A stretch of DNA of 64,000 nt, from positions 806,001 through 870,000 of the forward strand of contig CAKJVC010000182.1 in assembly GCA_918026815.1 (NCBI GenBank), given 5' to 3'. The notes below the pieces were generated by a model, which saw only the letters and a list, made by a program, of their open reading frames with translations, did not search any database and was not told the DNA's origin. Made by a program: the position numbers and the translations under genes. Every line of letters starts with the position of its first letter. Position 1 is the first letter of the stretch. The stretch is from Chalara sp. BL73 (taxonomy: Eukaryota > Ascomycota > Leotiomycetes > Helotiales). This document shows positions 22,996-35,570 of this stretch, in pieces.

Positions 22996-23633
22996 CCTGA
23001 CTGACACCAGTCAACCAAGACCTTGGGAGGGTGGATAGATAAGCTGTGGTAGCGGTTACGTACATAGGAAGGGTTTAAGATGTGGCTTGCTTGATTTCTA
23101 AAACGTTTATTCCCTGCTCTTTTGATACTGGGTGTGATGAGGGGGACTGAGACGCATGCAGAACTAAGCGAGTAAACTGAGGTGGAAATAGGGGTAAACT
23201 GTGTAGCTGGTCTTGGCGTTGATGGTGTTGCATAGTCCTACATCTAGGCCAGAACTTATGGAATTATGTGATAATAAATCATAAATTATGGAGGAGAGTC
23301 ATCCCAGAATTGCGTATGAGATGAGATGCTGGAGACTTTTCAACGCGGTCTATTTCTATGCAGATGCCAGTTATGTGGTGGAAAAGCCATGAGTGAGCGC
23401 ACTTTGAAAGGAAGGGCTTTATAGGCATGGATTTCATTGTGCTTGTGAGATCTCTAGACATGCTCTACTTTCAGCGATTCAATAATGGTGCCTACCCGTA
23501 TTCCAGGTGGTATTATTCCTTGTCATCTTTCATAGGTTCGCGATATTATAAACGTCCCTCTCTTATTCCCACGCGTGTATGTTTGCCGAATTGCGACGCC
23601 GGAAAATAGAAGCAGACCGCGTTTCTATATTGC

Positions 23634-25521
23634 CTACTCGCCCTTGCCTAGGAGAACAAGATTGGCGACATTCATCACGCTGATAATCAGCCAGATGATC
23701 ACAGCAAACGTAGCAGTAAGCCAATGATTCCTCATCTTGACACCCGATTCACCCCTTTCAGTACCTTCCAAAATTGTCTCCTCGGCCCGATCAGAAGCCT
23801 GGTGCGGCCTGACTGTCATGTACTTGTTACGGCATGTGAAATAAATCAGTGGGGCAGAAACAAATGGCAGGACGACCGAAAGAGCAACTTGCGAGCCATT
23901 CAAGGCTGCAGAAAGGCCTTCCTTGCCTACGGCCCCAGCAATGATGATACTGGGTGTGATACTGATGCTTCGTGTGATGAGACGGCGGAGCCAGGGTTTG
24001 AGGGTCCAATTTAAAGCACCTTCTGACACCATCTGTCCAGCGATGGTGCATACGATGCCGGCGCTTATACCAGACATGAGAAGGGCCAAAGCGAAGATGG
24101 TACCGGCTGCAGGGGCGATATTAGTAGACAGTAAGTTATAGATCCCAAACAAGTCAGCCTCAGCGACCTGGCTGTCGGGTCCTTCATAAAGAGAGGCGCC
24201 AGCTGTGATCAGGATAGATGAGTTCACAAAAAGGGCAAATGTGAAGAGGCAGATTGCGAGCTCTGCGATGGACATCTTCATACAGTATTTAATGGCTGGA
24301 AGAGATGGGTAGTATGTTTCTTTCTCGGAGCTGGTAGAGTTTTCGGCGGTGCGCTCTATTGGTGGGGTGATCCCGTGGGTCCTATCATAGTCATAGAGTC
24401 TTGGTTGCACAATACCACTGCCCAAGTAGAGACTATGTGGCATGACGGTAGCGCCCAAAATACCGCAGGCTTGATATAGACTGATAAAATGTTAGTGACT
24501 GGAAATCTTCCATTATTGTATATTGAGAACGTACCCTTGAGATTGCACAATGGCTGATGAAGGGAGGTAACCGCGAAACACTTCTCCGATTGAAGTATCC
24601 TTAATTAGGGATAACTGAATACAGAAGCAGATCACAACACCTAATACCAAAGCTGCAACGAAACACTCGAATATCCTTAGACCTTTCAATGACCCATTAG
24701 GGTGGTAGAAGAGCAGAATGAGAAGAACGTCGCATATAGATAAAGCACATCCTGCCACAAGAGGTATCTGTGGAATCAGAAGATTTATTGCAATAGCGGT
24801 ACCAATGACCTCCGCAATATCAGTAGCAATGATCTTAGAGAGGTGTCAGTTTCTTGTCTTGATGAGTAAATTAGTGGGAACATACAGCAGCCTCAGCCAT
24901 GATATAAAGGAAGATATTGAGCCACCATGGCAAAAAATGCTTGCAAGCCTCCGCAAGATTAAGACCAGACACACTGCCAAGCTTTATGCAGAGACTTTGC
25001 AAGAAGATGGCAAAGATATTGGACATCAACACAACAAAGAGCAGCTTGAACTGGTATGAGGCTCCTGCAGCGACGTCGGTAGAATAATTACCCGGGTCGA
25101 TGTATGCCACAGCTATCTGTTCACCTTGTTAGCAACCACATATCTCATGTCGAGTCTTACGTACCATCATCCCAGGACCAATAAACCGGCTAAACTTCTT
25201 TAGCACCCGAGCTGCCTTAACCAGAGCCCGCACAGCTCCGTGAATCTTTTCGCCACTACTGTCTCCTCCCGAATGGCTGCATGAGCCACTGGGAGAAGAA
25301 TTTAGGACCACAGTCCTCGCGGTGCGCTTTTCATCTGGGGAGCCACCAATATCGTTGTTTTCTTCCAGTCGCTCAACCTCGCTTGCATCGCTCCTCCGAA
25401 GAATTCTCGAGTTTGCAATGCCGTTGAGGTCTTCTCTCGTAGTAAGATCTGCAGCAAGCGCGTTAGGGTTCTGGTTCATGCCAGTGCCCTCCGGCTCATC
25501 TGTCCTCGAAGGACAATTCAT
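23634..25521 (-). CDS. NRAMP-family divalent metal transporter (Smf-type)
   Basis: Exons on the minus strand are 25521-25165, 25116-24886, 24833-24535 and 24480-23634, giving 577 residues. NRAMP/Smf proteins are proton-coupled importers of manganese, iron and related divalent metals at the plasma membrane or endosomes and vacuole. The first core helix carries the metal-binding DPGN motif (residues about 126-129, after GMM and IAVAYI). Helix 6 carries MPHS (about 309-312) in GATVMPHSLYLGSG, the fungal form of the second metal-binding motif. About eleven hydrophobic segments follow the roughly 115-residue soluble N-terminus. The intron 24481-24534 lies just before helix 6. The start at 25521 is the first ATG of a continuous frame. 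The precise metal cannot be read from sequence. Confidence 0.93.
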
Positions 25522-26672
25522 GGCTCAATATGGCGGTGAGCACCAGAGCCAAAAGAAAGGGGCGTTTTCGGATATGCAAGCAGTCGATGATATGCCGGAA
25601 ACTCTGCCAATTGGTTAGCAAGGCGACGGCAGACTGATACAGTGGCGTAGGAGGCTACTTTTATTATCAATGCTTTAGGAAGAATAAGCAGGAGAGGGAT
25701 TGATTGATGTTGCGTATGAGGGAAGATGCAAGTATTTATGATTTAATGGATAATTTGAAGCTAGCAACGGAAGACTGCGTGGCCGGGTCAAAAGCTTGCT
25801 CCGGGAATGTTTCGTAGCGGGGTTATCAGACTGCCCCGCATGCAAAAGCTTACCGCTCAGGGACCAGAAATCTGCACATGTAAGCATGTATATACAAATT
25901 GATTTTATTTGCTACGTCAGCCGTTCAATGACCTGTACAAACACACACACGCACACGATGCTTCCTATGATATGAGTGAGCGATGACACACATATAGACA
26001 AATATCGCTATGGTTTATAAACTTACCGTATAATACAGTACAGCAAGTAGCTGGCAGAGTGACATCGATCAGGTGGATATAACCCCGCTGTTTTCAAAGT
26101 GTCGCCGAAAAAGCTTCGTTATCGTCCGGCCTTGGCAATCGGCTTGGGGACCCCGGCTGCCGAGTTATCAACAATTGAGCGGATTCCATTGGCAGCATAT
26201 CCTCATTTCCCTTAAGTGATGAATCAGAAATGTGCTTTCTCTTTGAGATGCCAATAATGATGTGTTGTCCTCCAAGACGAGCTGAACATGCGGATGAAGC
26301 AGCACTTCACCGGATCAATCTCTACCATGCTCGATGATCCACATAAATATCACTTCTCATAACCACCGATAGCTCGTCTGATTGAAGTTTATGCCAGAGG
26401 AAAGAATACCAACCTAAAGTCTTCTCTTACATGACTTGGGGAAGAACCACGATGGAGAAGCAAAAAAGCAGAGAAAGAGGATGTCTTCAGAATGGCTTTG
26501 AAAGGTAGCCCTGTAAATACGGCCTTGTGCAATATACAGACTACATACCACATGGAATTTTCCACTGTTTGCCGTGTGGTCCTTAAAACGCCGCCACCCA
26601 ATGCAACGCCGGGTAATAAAGCCCCTGTGAAATACACTGCATCGCCGTGCAAACTACTAGCCTTCCATCGCT
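25522..26672. other. Intergenic region between NRAMP promoter and TAF4 3' end
   Basis: No supported gene. Contains a short CA-rich stretch at about 25930-25955. Several frames antisense to TAF4 begin here but have no features of proteins. Confidence 0.5.
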
Positions 26673-28695
26673 CTACTTCGGGTCCATATGGTCAAGCCAA
26701 GCATAAGCCTTCTGTAGCGCTTTCTTTTCGCGGCCATCTTCCTCGAGAACATGCAGCCAATCCCGGATCTGGATTCCCCTACCTTTCTCTTTGTCCTCTC
26801 GCCACATACCTAGTCGTCGAACACCATCAACGGTCAGCTTCTCTGGCGCGGTGATGGCTCCTGCGGCACCAGGTGTTAAGCCCTTTGTGATAATCCGACC
26901 TGGCGTGTTTGTACCACTGCCTGACCCACCGCCACCAGTCATCCACGAATACTTCTTCCGTCCTCCACCTAAGAACTGAGCAGTGGTGGTATTGGCAGCT
27001 ACATGGTTGGCAGCTTCATTCGTTTTTGCTTCGGCTTTCTTTCGTTGTTCCTTTTTGCTTGGAGCCTTTTCTTCCGGTGCTACTGACCCTGGGGTCCCTG
27101 GCATGATGGAACCCTGTCGGGAAGTATCTCCTGATGCACGAGCGGCTCGTTCGTTCCGTTTTCTAATCCGCTCTTCCTCAAAATCTCGTTCTTTTTGTGC
27201 AGATGATCGCAAAGCAGTAACCACAACATTTTTGAACTTGAGCGGCTCAATAGGAGTCTTCGTACCTTCGGATATTGGTGTGGGGATCTTGGTGGCTGTA
27301 GAGAATGAGCCTTTCCAATGTCAGCATGAAATATATAGTATGGCTTGGTAACCTTACGTTTTCGAGCATTAGAAAGAGGGCTGACAGCACTCTCCCAACC
27401 TCCCCGTACAGCTCCTTCTGCAACAGCACCACTGTTCCCAGCGTCATTTGGGGCAGCAGCATCAGACCATTCTTCTGGCACAACCCCATGCGATGAGCTT
27501 TGTCGCTCTTTCGAAAGCCGTGCAGCATCTGAGACTAATGACCTTAAACGATGTTTCGTTGCAAGAGATAGGAGAGCAATTTGATCGCATAGATATGAGT
27601 CCGCCGGCAAGAAATTGCCATTCGTAGCAGTGAATGCGCCATTTGGGACGACCGATGTCTTAACATCGACCCGGTTATTATCATATTGTTCCGGTAATTT
27701 GAAGTGGCCCATACTATTGCCGTTTTGAGGATTTCTTTCCAGGTTCAAACCAAGGCCATTTTCGTGGCTACTCTTTAGCAATAGCGAATGAAGTCTTCCG
27801 ATAGATAGGAATGGATTGCTCAGCTCGTTCTTTCTCGACGTTGCGAGATTACGAGATGCGCTCTCGAATGCTTGCTTGGCAGCCTGTATTTCGAACTCCT
27901 CTTGTGATGCATTACCAGGAGCTTCTCCGTTGACATTGGCAGGACCAGCCCCGTAAAAAGAAGCCGCATTTCCTGGAGGGAATTGTGCAAATCCGTGACC
28001 CTGGGAGATAAATCCGGACTGAGATCCAGTCTGCTGTAAATTGTAAGATCTGAATTGATATTGTTCTTCTTCCCGAAGGTCAACTCCAGTGCCACCCAGC
28101 ACATCCATCGGATCAACTCCATCGTCCTTGGAGCCTTTATCCGCGGGTTTCGAAGGGGGGCCCATTGTACCTGCACCTATTGGTGGCGCCATCAAACTCT
28201 GATAATTTGGTTGACCTGCCATATTCTGTCCTGGAAATCCTAAAGGACTCTGGGGTAGACTGGGGTTTGGAGTCTGTGGCAGGTGAGATGGGGTTGTGTT
28301 GCCGTTACTATTTCCATTACCGTAAGGTGTACTATAAGGCGACGTAGCCGAATATACGTTCGTTGGAAGAGCTACATTCGAAAAGTGAGGTGCATTCGTC
28401 GTCTGCGGACCCGAGGTTGGATTGTTGCCGTAAGGTGAGATATGGTATGGTTGTTGGTGTGGAGAACCTATGCACAAGAAATCAGTTTCTTTAGTCAAAT
28501 AGTACTGGCGGCACCTGAATAGAATCTGATTATACCTGGTTGTGATATCCCGGGATGTTGTGACGTTGGGCCTGGAGATACTCGTGCTCGCTTCTGTGGA
28601 GGATACTGGTGTTGCGGCAGCGGCGACTGTGCTGCTTGTGGAGAGTACGTTGGAGTCGCCGCCTGCACTGGAAATTGATGGCTCTGCTGAGACAT
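26673..28695 (-). CDS. taf4: TFIID subunit TAF4
   Basis: Exons on the minus strand are 28695-28536, 28467-27358 and 27295-26673, giving 630 residues. TAF4 is a histone-fold scaffold of TFIID that pairs with TAF12 in the nucleus. The N-terminal half (residues 1 to about 265) is Gln/Asn/Pro-rich and disordered, as is usual in fungi. The conserved C-terminal TAF4 domain is visible: LLSLATKHRLRSLVSDAARL around residue 340, then FEEERIRKRNERAARASG, NHVAANTTTAQF, GGGRKKYSWM and the end block RDWLHVLEEDG, ALQKAYAWLD. The final intron removes a 62-nt piece. Without that splice the frame runs into a meaningless tail, which supports the model. The gene is divergent from YSH1 with 518 bp between the start codons. 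Confidence 0.9.
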
Positions 28696-29213
28696 CTCGA
28701 TGATACTTGCCCTCGCGAGGCTCTTTGTGCTATCGTCAGTTCGTCCTCTTGCCTTCCTAAGGCAGGCTATGCGCCCACAACCCTCTCAGAATCCCCTCCC
28801 ATGTGCCGAATCAATCGAACTACTTGTTGATATGCCTAGTGTATGCGCCAGTAGGCTCCTTTATATTCGAGAGATAGCGATGGTATGGTTGTCGTGAACG
28901 TGATTCTGAGTAAAAAAGTAGGTCGTGGTCATAATGAACTATCGCGTGTGAAATTGAGCCGACGGAATTTGCCGCCACTTCGCGTCAAAAAGTCAAAGCC
29001 CGCCAATTCACTATCAACCGTGACGTTTGATTCACAATACCATCATCGTGCTCCTAGTTCCATCACCCACATTTATATATTATAATAAGCTCCTAGTCCA
29101 AACTGATGGCAGTATGCACTGCTACTGAGAACCCCAAGATTTGTTACTAAAGTAGCTGTCCACCCCAGCCTCCTCCCCGTTACCCTTTCCAGGGATATTC
29201 AGTCAGGTCGGTC
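28696..29213. promoter_or_regulatory. Bidirectional promoter region between TAF4 and YSH1
   Basis: The two start codons, on opposite strands, are separated by 518 bp with no room for another gene. The region must hold the 5' leaders and core promoters of both. An AT-rich segment with TATATATTATAATAA lies at about 29073-29088, upstream of YSH1. I cannot assign specific factor sites. Confidence 0.6.
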
Positions 29214-32120
29214 ATGGCCACCAAGCGCAAAGCATCCGCAATGGCACCGGTTGTCGAAGAACCTGTAGATCCTGCTGATGAATTGATGTTCCTTTGCCTA
29301 GGAGGTGGCGCAGAGGTTGGAAGGTCCTGCCATATTCTTCAGTACAAAGGCAAAACTGTCATGGTAAGTTGTTATTCTAGGCTGAGAGCATAGTAGCTAA
29401 TCATGCTCTTGTGTAGCTCGATGCTGGTATGCACCCTGGTTACGATGGTCTGGCGGCTCTACCATATTACGATGATTTTGATTTGAGCACCGTCGATGTG
29501 CTCTTGATTAGCCAGTAAGCACTCCGTCCATATCTCCTTTTACAAATTGGTCTAGGGAGGAGTATCTCAGGCGGCATTTGTCCCAAGCAAGCTACAGGAT
29601 GTACCAACTTCTAGGTTGAGGTTTAGCATCTGATCCACATCGGCTTCGATCATCCATCATGTATACCAGAAAGAATACAAAATTTTATACACCAAAGATG
29701 CTTGTCTTGATTTGTGAAGAAATTGCACTGTGTACATAGAATCCATCCCACCGTTGGCATGCATCCATCACTTTGCACCCTTGACTGACTTCTTAAAGTT
29801 TTCACATCGACCATGCCGCGTCACTTCCATATGTTCTCGCGAAGACGAACTTCAAAGGCCGAGTCTTCATGACCCATCCTACGAAAGCCATTTATAAGTG
29901 GCTCATCCAGGACAGTGTTCGGGTTGGAGGAGCTTCTGATTCTTTCTCCGCGCCAGTCTACACCGAAGCTGACCATCTATCTACATTTCCCCAAATTGAG
30001 GCCATCGACTACCATACGACACATACAATCTCGTCTATACGCATCACACCATATCCAGCGGGTCATGTCCTTGGTGCTGCCATGTTTCTTATCGAGATTG
30101 CTGGTCTCAAGATCTTCTTCACTGGAGATTATTCGCGGGAGGATGACAGACATCTAGTCTCTGCCGAAGTACCTAAAGGTGTGAAAATTGACGTCCTGAT
30201 CACTGAGTCGACATATGGCGTTGCATCTCACGTGCCTCGTCTCGAAAGAGAGCAAGCGTTGATGAAGTCTATTACTGGGATTCTAAATCGTGGTGGCCGT
30301 GCATTATTACCAGTCTTTGCTCTTGGAAGGGCTCAAGAACTTCTTCTAATTTTAGACGAGTATTGGGGCAGGCATCCCGAGTACCAGAAGATCCCAATTT
30401 ACTATGCTAGTAATTTGGCTCGTAAATGTATGCTTGTGTATCAGACATATGTTGGAGCTATGAACGACAATATCAAACGACTTTTCAAGGAACGTTCAAA
30501 AGAAGCAGAAGACTCCTCGGATGCTGCAAGCAGAGGAGGGCCATGGGATTTCAAGTATATCCGCTCACTGAAGAATCTTGATCGCTTCGATGATGTTGGG
30601 GGCTGTGTCATGCTTGCAAGTCCTGGTATGATGCAAAACGGTGTGAGTCGAGAGTTGCTTGAGCGATGGGCTCCAAGTGACAAGAATGGAGTTATAATTA
30701 CAGGTTATAGCGTTGAGGGCACAATGGCAAAACAAATCATGCAAGAGCCTGATCAGATCCAGGCAGTTATGTCACGGAGTGTGGCTGGAGCCAAGAGGGC
30801 GCCAGGAGGAGAGAGCGATAAAGTAATGATTCCACGGAGGTGTAGTGTTCAAGAATATTCTTTTGCCGCACATGTCGACGGTGTTGAGAATCAAGAGTTC
30901 ATAGAGGGTGTTTCAGCTCCGGTAGTAGTAAGTCTAATTATTCTCATGCAGAAAAGGTGCAAAAGTATTGATATACGATAGATATTAGTCCACGGCGAGC
31001 AACATAACATGGGGCGTCTGAAGTCTAAACTTCTCTCCCTCAATGCAAATAAGGCCGTGAAGGTTAAAGTGTACAGCCCGCGTAACTGCGAGGAGCTCAA
31101 AATTCCCTTCAAAGCGGATAAGACCGCGAAGGTGGTGGGAAAACTAGCGTCTATTCCTCCTCCGTTGAATACAGAAAATGACCAAGCTCAGCTCATAACC
31201 GGAGTCTTGGTCCAGAATGACTTCAAAATGTCTCTTATGGCTCCCGAAGACTTACGAGAATACGCTGGTCTCACAACTACCACGATCACCTGCAAACAGC
31301 GGATGACACTAAGCGCGGCAGGTATTGATTTGATTAAATGGGCTTTGGAGGGGACTTTTGGAAGTATCGAGGAGCTACCTGAGAGTAAGAAGAACGCAAA
31401 CGGGGATACACACATGAACGGCACGAGTGAGGAAGCAGACGAGGAGATATCGAGCCAAACAACGGCATATCTAGTTATGGGATGCGTCACAGTTCGCTAC
31501 AGAAACAATGGAGAGGTTGAGCTTGAATGGGAGGGTAATATGCTTAATGATGGTATTGCAGATGCGGTCATGGCTGTTTTATTTTCAGTTGAGAGCAGCC
31601 CCGCAGCAGTAAAGCGCAAGTCTTGTCCACAACACTGTGTAAACCACTACTGACACGTAAGGTAGAATCTTCAAGCAAGCATTTGCATTCTCACGAGCTA
31701 CCAACCCGAAATCTCCACACAAACTTAACACCCACCGAGCGCCTAGAGCGTCTCTTTATGTTCCTCGAGGCTCAGTTTGGTGCCGACAACCTCACACCGA
31801 TCGCCACACCCAAAACCATACCAGGAACAGGGGCAGGTCGCCCACCTGCTTCACCACCAGCCATCAAAAATGAGTCACAAGACGTGTCCGATGGCTCCGA
31901 GGATGAAGAACAAGATGTTGCATCCCTACAACGAGAGGAAATAGAGCGGCTGCACAAGATTGGGATCCCGGTTCCAGGAGTGGAGATCAAGGTCGACAAG
32001 ATGGTGGCTAAGGTCTGGCTAGAGGATCTAGAGGTGGAGTGTGCGAATCGCGTGTTTGGGGATAGAGTTCGTGCGGTGGTAGAGAGAGCGGTCGAAGTTA
32101 CAGCGCCGCTATGGGCATGA
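29214..32120 (+). CDS. ysh1: mRNA 3'-end endoribonuclease Ysh1 (CPSF73)
   Basis: Exons 29214-29363, 29417-29514, 29799-30927, 30982-31608 and 31662-32120 give 820 residues. Ysh1/CPSF73 is the zinc-dependent endonuclease of the cleavage and polyadenylation factor. It cuts nuclear pre-mRNA before poly(A) addition. The metallo-beta-lactamase signature HFHIDH lies at residues 83-88, its first His codon completed across an intron. Later motifs are [37 protein letters not shown] (entry to the beta-CASP domain), [27 protein letters not shown] and [11 protein letters not shown], then [11 protein letters not shown]. The C-terminal domain (residues about 560-820) matches fungal Ysh1 in position. The second intron is 284 nt, far longer than its neighbours. 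The gene ends tail-to-tail with the next minus-strand gene. Confidence 0.95.
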
Positions 32121-32583
32121 ATGGGCTGACATAAGGCATTACCATGTATCAGTATATGAATTTTACAGAAGGACTAAAAAGGGGACATTTAGAGGCAAAG
32201 CTGCGTTACAAAAGACTTTTGGGGGCTTTATGATACCTAACCTTCGTTTACCACCTTCTTTTATCACCTTCGTTTCCTTCTCAGACCCTAAAATGTTCTA
32301 TAGTGAGCGAATATATATATTAAAATCAGGCAGGAACTCATACAAAAAGAGTTGCTGAACAACACGTCAGGGCGTCACAATCTGTACTCACTCCGGAGTC
32401 ATTGCAATGAATACTTTATGTTGTATATGTGCCCCGTGAAACCGCATTTATTGTTAACTATGGTGCGTTTCATAGCCAGCAGTTCAACCCAGGTATTCTC
32501 CATTGTTCCTGACAGACCGCCATGCAAACGCCCTGAAACTGCCACAACCCCCTTGCCTCTAGCTACGAGCCAGTGGGTACAAT
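32121..32583. other. Convergent 3' intergenic region
   Basis: This lies between two stop codons on opposite strands. It is AT-rich (ATATATATATTAAAAT near 32312) and probably contains both polyadenylation regions. No gene. Confidence 0.6.
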
Positions 32584-33802
32584 TTACTCTTGAAGAGAGC
32601 CCTCAAAAATTTCAGTGATACCGCCAACGTTCTCCTTCTCAAAGTCTTCATCAAGCAACTTCAGATTCTCATACAGCGCAATAATACCCATATGCATCAG
32701 CTTTGTCTTCTCGAAAAGCGCATGTTCTCTCCTAACCAATTCAGCAAGACGCTCTCCCATCTGCTCGCTAACACCTTTTCGAACTATCTTATCCTTCTTG
32801 GCGCGTACATTCTCGTATACACCACGCTGGATATCATACACGTTAGCCGACAGCTCGATCAAGCCAACCCATTCGAGGTTCTCGATCTCGCGGCGGATCA
32901 AGGTGGCGGAGGTGTTGGCAGAAGGCCGGTTGGCAAGACGTAGCTTGAGAACTTTCAGATTGTTTTCGATAGTGGGTAAGTATTCTTGATCGAGGATATC
33001 CTTGGTAATGCGCAAGTTGTCGCCACCATTGCTTTCGAAGTGAGGTTGGTTGTGAATAACGCGGAAGACCCAGAGAGCAACACAAATAGAAAATGCAAGG
33101 AGGAAGCCAAACCAGGAGCATACGCCGTCAATGCTGTTCTTTATCAATTCACGAACGCCGGCTGTAGTCTTGCATACCCTCTTATACACTACGCCAATCA
33201 CATTTTGCATTCCAGAGTTTGCGTGAGATTTCTTGGGAGCTGCGGTGCCTTCGACTTGTTCAGTGCAGGGCATGAGAACGTTTTGTTTCGCCCAGAAGCA
33301 AAGTCCGGTGGCGGTTGACTTAGTCGAAGTAGTCAAGCTGCTTGGGACTGTTGTGATCGGAGACAAGTTGGTTGTGGTTGTTGAAGTGATGGGGGGCGGG
33401 GATGAGATGACCGAGGATACATTAGCGAATAAATCAATCTCGGAGAGGTACAGGGTGAGAATGCTTGTAGCAGTGCCGGTTTTGGTGATGGTGACGGTAG
33501 CAGGAGTCTAGAAGTCAGTCACAACTTCATACCTGCTAAGAGTAAAACCCTACCGAATGAGTAGTTGAGATAGTATTGAGAGATGCATATGTGCTGGCGC
33601 ATGTAAGTGGAGTTAAACCATTGTTGAAGGTACCGCAGCCAAAGGGTTTGGTGAGTAAGGCAGAAGTAACATCGCCCAGGGCGCCGCCGACACAAACTAT
33701 AAAATAATATCAGAGAGGCATTTATTACTGACCAGCGAGTTCCATACCAAGCAATATCAATACAAAGCTGAAGGAAAACGCGGAGTGCTCCATGACAGCC
33801 AT
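32584..33802 (-). CDS. Signal-peptide protein with one transmembrane segment, unknown function
   Basis: Exons on the minus strand are 33802-33748, 33696-33554 and 33507-32584, giving 373 residues. The spliced N-terminus reads as a signal peptide (FSFSFVLILLVCVGGALG). A Ser/Thr-rich, probably glycosylated lumenal or extracellular part follows, with a few cysteines (FGCGTFNNG, TCAST). One hydrophobic segment sits at about residues 198-218 (FGFLLAFSICVALWVF). The C-terminal 150 residues are charged and helical (IRREIENLEWVGLIEL, LVRREHALFEKTKL), like a cytoplasmic coiled coil. I do not recognise the family. A surface sensor or a membrane-organising protein are both possible. The start was chosen as the ATG giving the signal peptide after splicing the 51-nt first intron. 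Confidence 0.7.
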
Positions 33803-35570
33803 GTTTGCAGTCTTCCTAATAGTTTCCCTGCTAGCTTGTGGAAGGTTGCCGATAGTGAGCTGATCTTGGCTTCTAACAGTTAAACGTATAAGTAGGTATA
33901 GGTTATTGAGATTTCCATGTGTTCTTGAAAATAAAGACCGAGCTGTTGTAAAATCGTCTGGCTGCTTTGTCTGTGGAACGGACCGATACCAAATGGCGCG
34001 TTTAGAGAATAAAAAGAGAAAGGCATCACGTACCTTATACACAGGCAAACAACAGCTCAAATGAGTAGTGTGTGCTTGCAATGAAGATTTGATGTAGGAG
34101 TGAGTTTTGAGAAGTATTTAATGTTTGCAAATAATCAATCATTGTTTATATTATTTAGACGCGACTGGGGCAACAAACTTAGCGGCAACGATAGCGACAA
34201 AGTGTCTTTCTTAGTGAAAATCGACAGGCAACGATAACAACTCACAACTGGTCATCCGATTGTACAGGAAAGTTAGGGAATAATAAAGATAGGGTCTAGA
34301 TAATATCAATAGTAATTGCTGCTGCCCTGGCATAGCATTGTCGTATAAAGCCCCTGGAAAATAGGATTGTGCGCCGAGCATGAAGTTTGGTAACAACTAG
34401 ATCGAACATTCCTTCAGTATTTCCATTGGCAGATTATTTGAATCTTCTACAAGTTGGTCTTCAACAAAATTAAGTCATGCGACGGATTTATGCCTTTCTC
34501 CATTGTTGAATATGTAGCAAAAACATAATAATACGTGAACTAAATTACAGAAGAAATATCTGAAAGTTCTAATTAAGAATGTCTGAAACCACGCAGATCT
34601 ATCTCCGTAGTTTGTTGAGCATCTCAGTAATGGCTGGTACCTGACTTACAAGACTCTTCAGACCGTGAAAAAAAGAGTTTCTAATGTCGGTCAACATCTG
34701 AGTCAAACATTCAGTCAAGTCATGAGTGCATGAATCAAGTATATAGCTTCCTCGCTGCTACTCCCGTTATTGGCGTGTCGCAATCGAAAACTGCTCAAGT
34801 CTATATTTGCTAAGTTGTTCTAGGGGCGGAAATATACAAAGACTAGTATGAATGCTATGCGCATATAAGAAGACTGCAATGCTACCACTTGAAGCAATCG
34901 TCAAACAAGAAACACAGGCTGTTCTTTTTGTTGGGTATGTCCTAAGCATGAGAAATTGCGAGAACGTCTTGGGTAAGAAATAAAGTCTTCCAATTGCAGG
35001 TGTTGCTGCCTTTGTATTCCCACCATGAACAGCATCAAAATCTGGTAGTCTTTGAAGCCCCATCCAATAATGAATCCATACAGCATGGTGTAAAAACATA
35101 TATTATAAGTATCTGGACAACCAATATCGAGTCACTTTCGTATAATAACAACGGGTAGAACATACACAGGTTGAAGCTTTTAACTTCAGAGGCTGTACTT
35201 AGTATGCAACCTGTCGTCAATTTTAGCAGTCTGCCCAGAAAACGCCAAGACAACTAGCGATGCATCTGCCCCACTGAATTTCGAGTGTGGAACGTCCAGT
35301 ACAGTGTAGAAGAGTATATCTCTTCACAATCGCTATACAACGATCAACATTGCTCTGAGAGGTTCGCAATGGCTTGGCCGTACCCGTGAAGAAATTACGT
35401 CTTTACTTCGGAAAATATCTACCATTAACTAGTGCCTCATGAGCCCAAGGCACTAACTCTGTTCACTCACACCCGCTAGATCGGAAATCTACCTTCCAAG
35501 CAAGATCAGACTCAATGCATATCCTGGAATCTTCGCATGTTATATTTGGGACCTGCGAAATATTGAAGTT
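33803..35570. other. Intergenic, AT-rich, no supported gene
   Basis: Upstream region shared by a minus-strand and a plus-strand gene. Short frames (for example 34767-35099 on the minus strand) lack domains and intron-exon logic. Confidence 0.5.

Larger units (their letters stand above)
19459..23633. other. Gene-poor, AT-rich 4.2-kb stretch
   Basis: No reading frame here shows a domain or a believable splice chain. Most of 19.9-22.4 kb looks like plain AT-rich DNA. The 22.39-23.04 kb part is different. It is GC-richer and holds a tRNA-like promoter remnant and several hairpins, listed separately. I see no transposase, reverse transcriptase or long terminal repeat. Confidence 0.5.

Noticed and set aside
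29515..29798. Mobile element or ORF inside the YSH1 intron
   Set aside because: No terminal repeats, no target duplication and no open frame of note.
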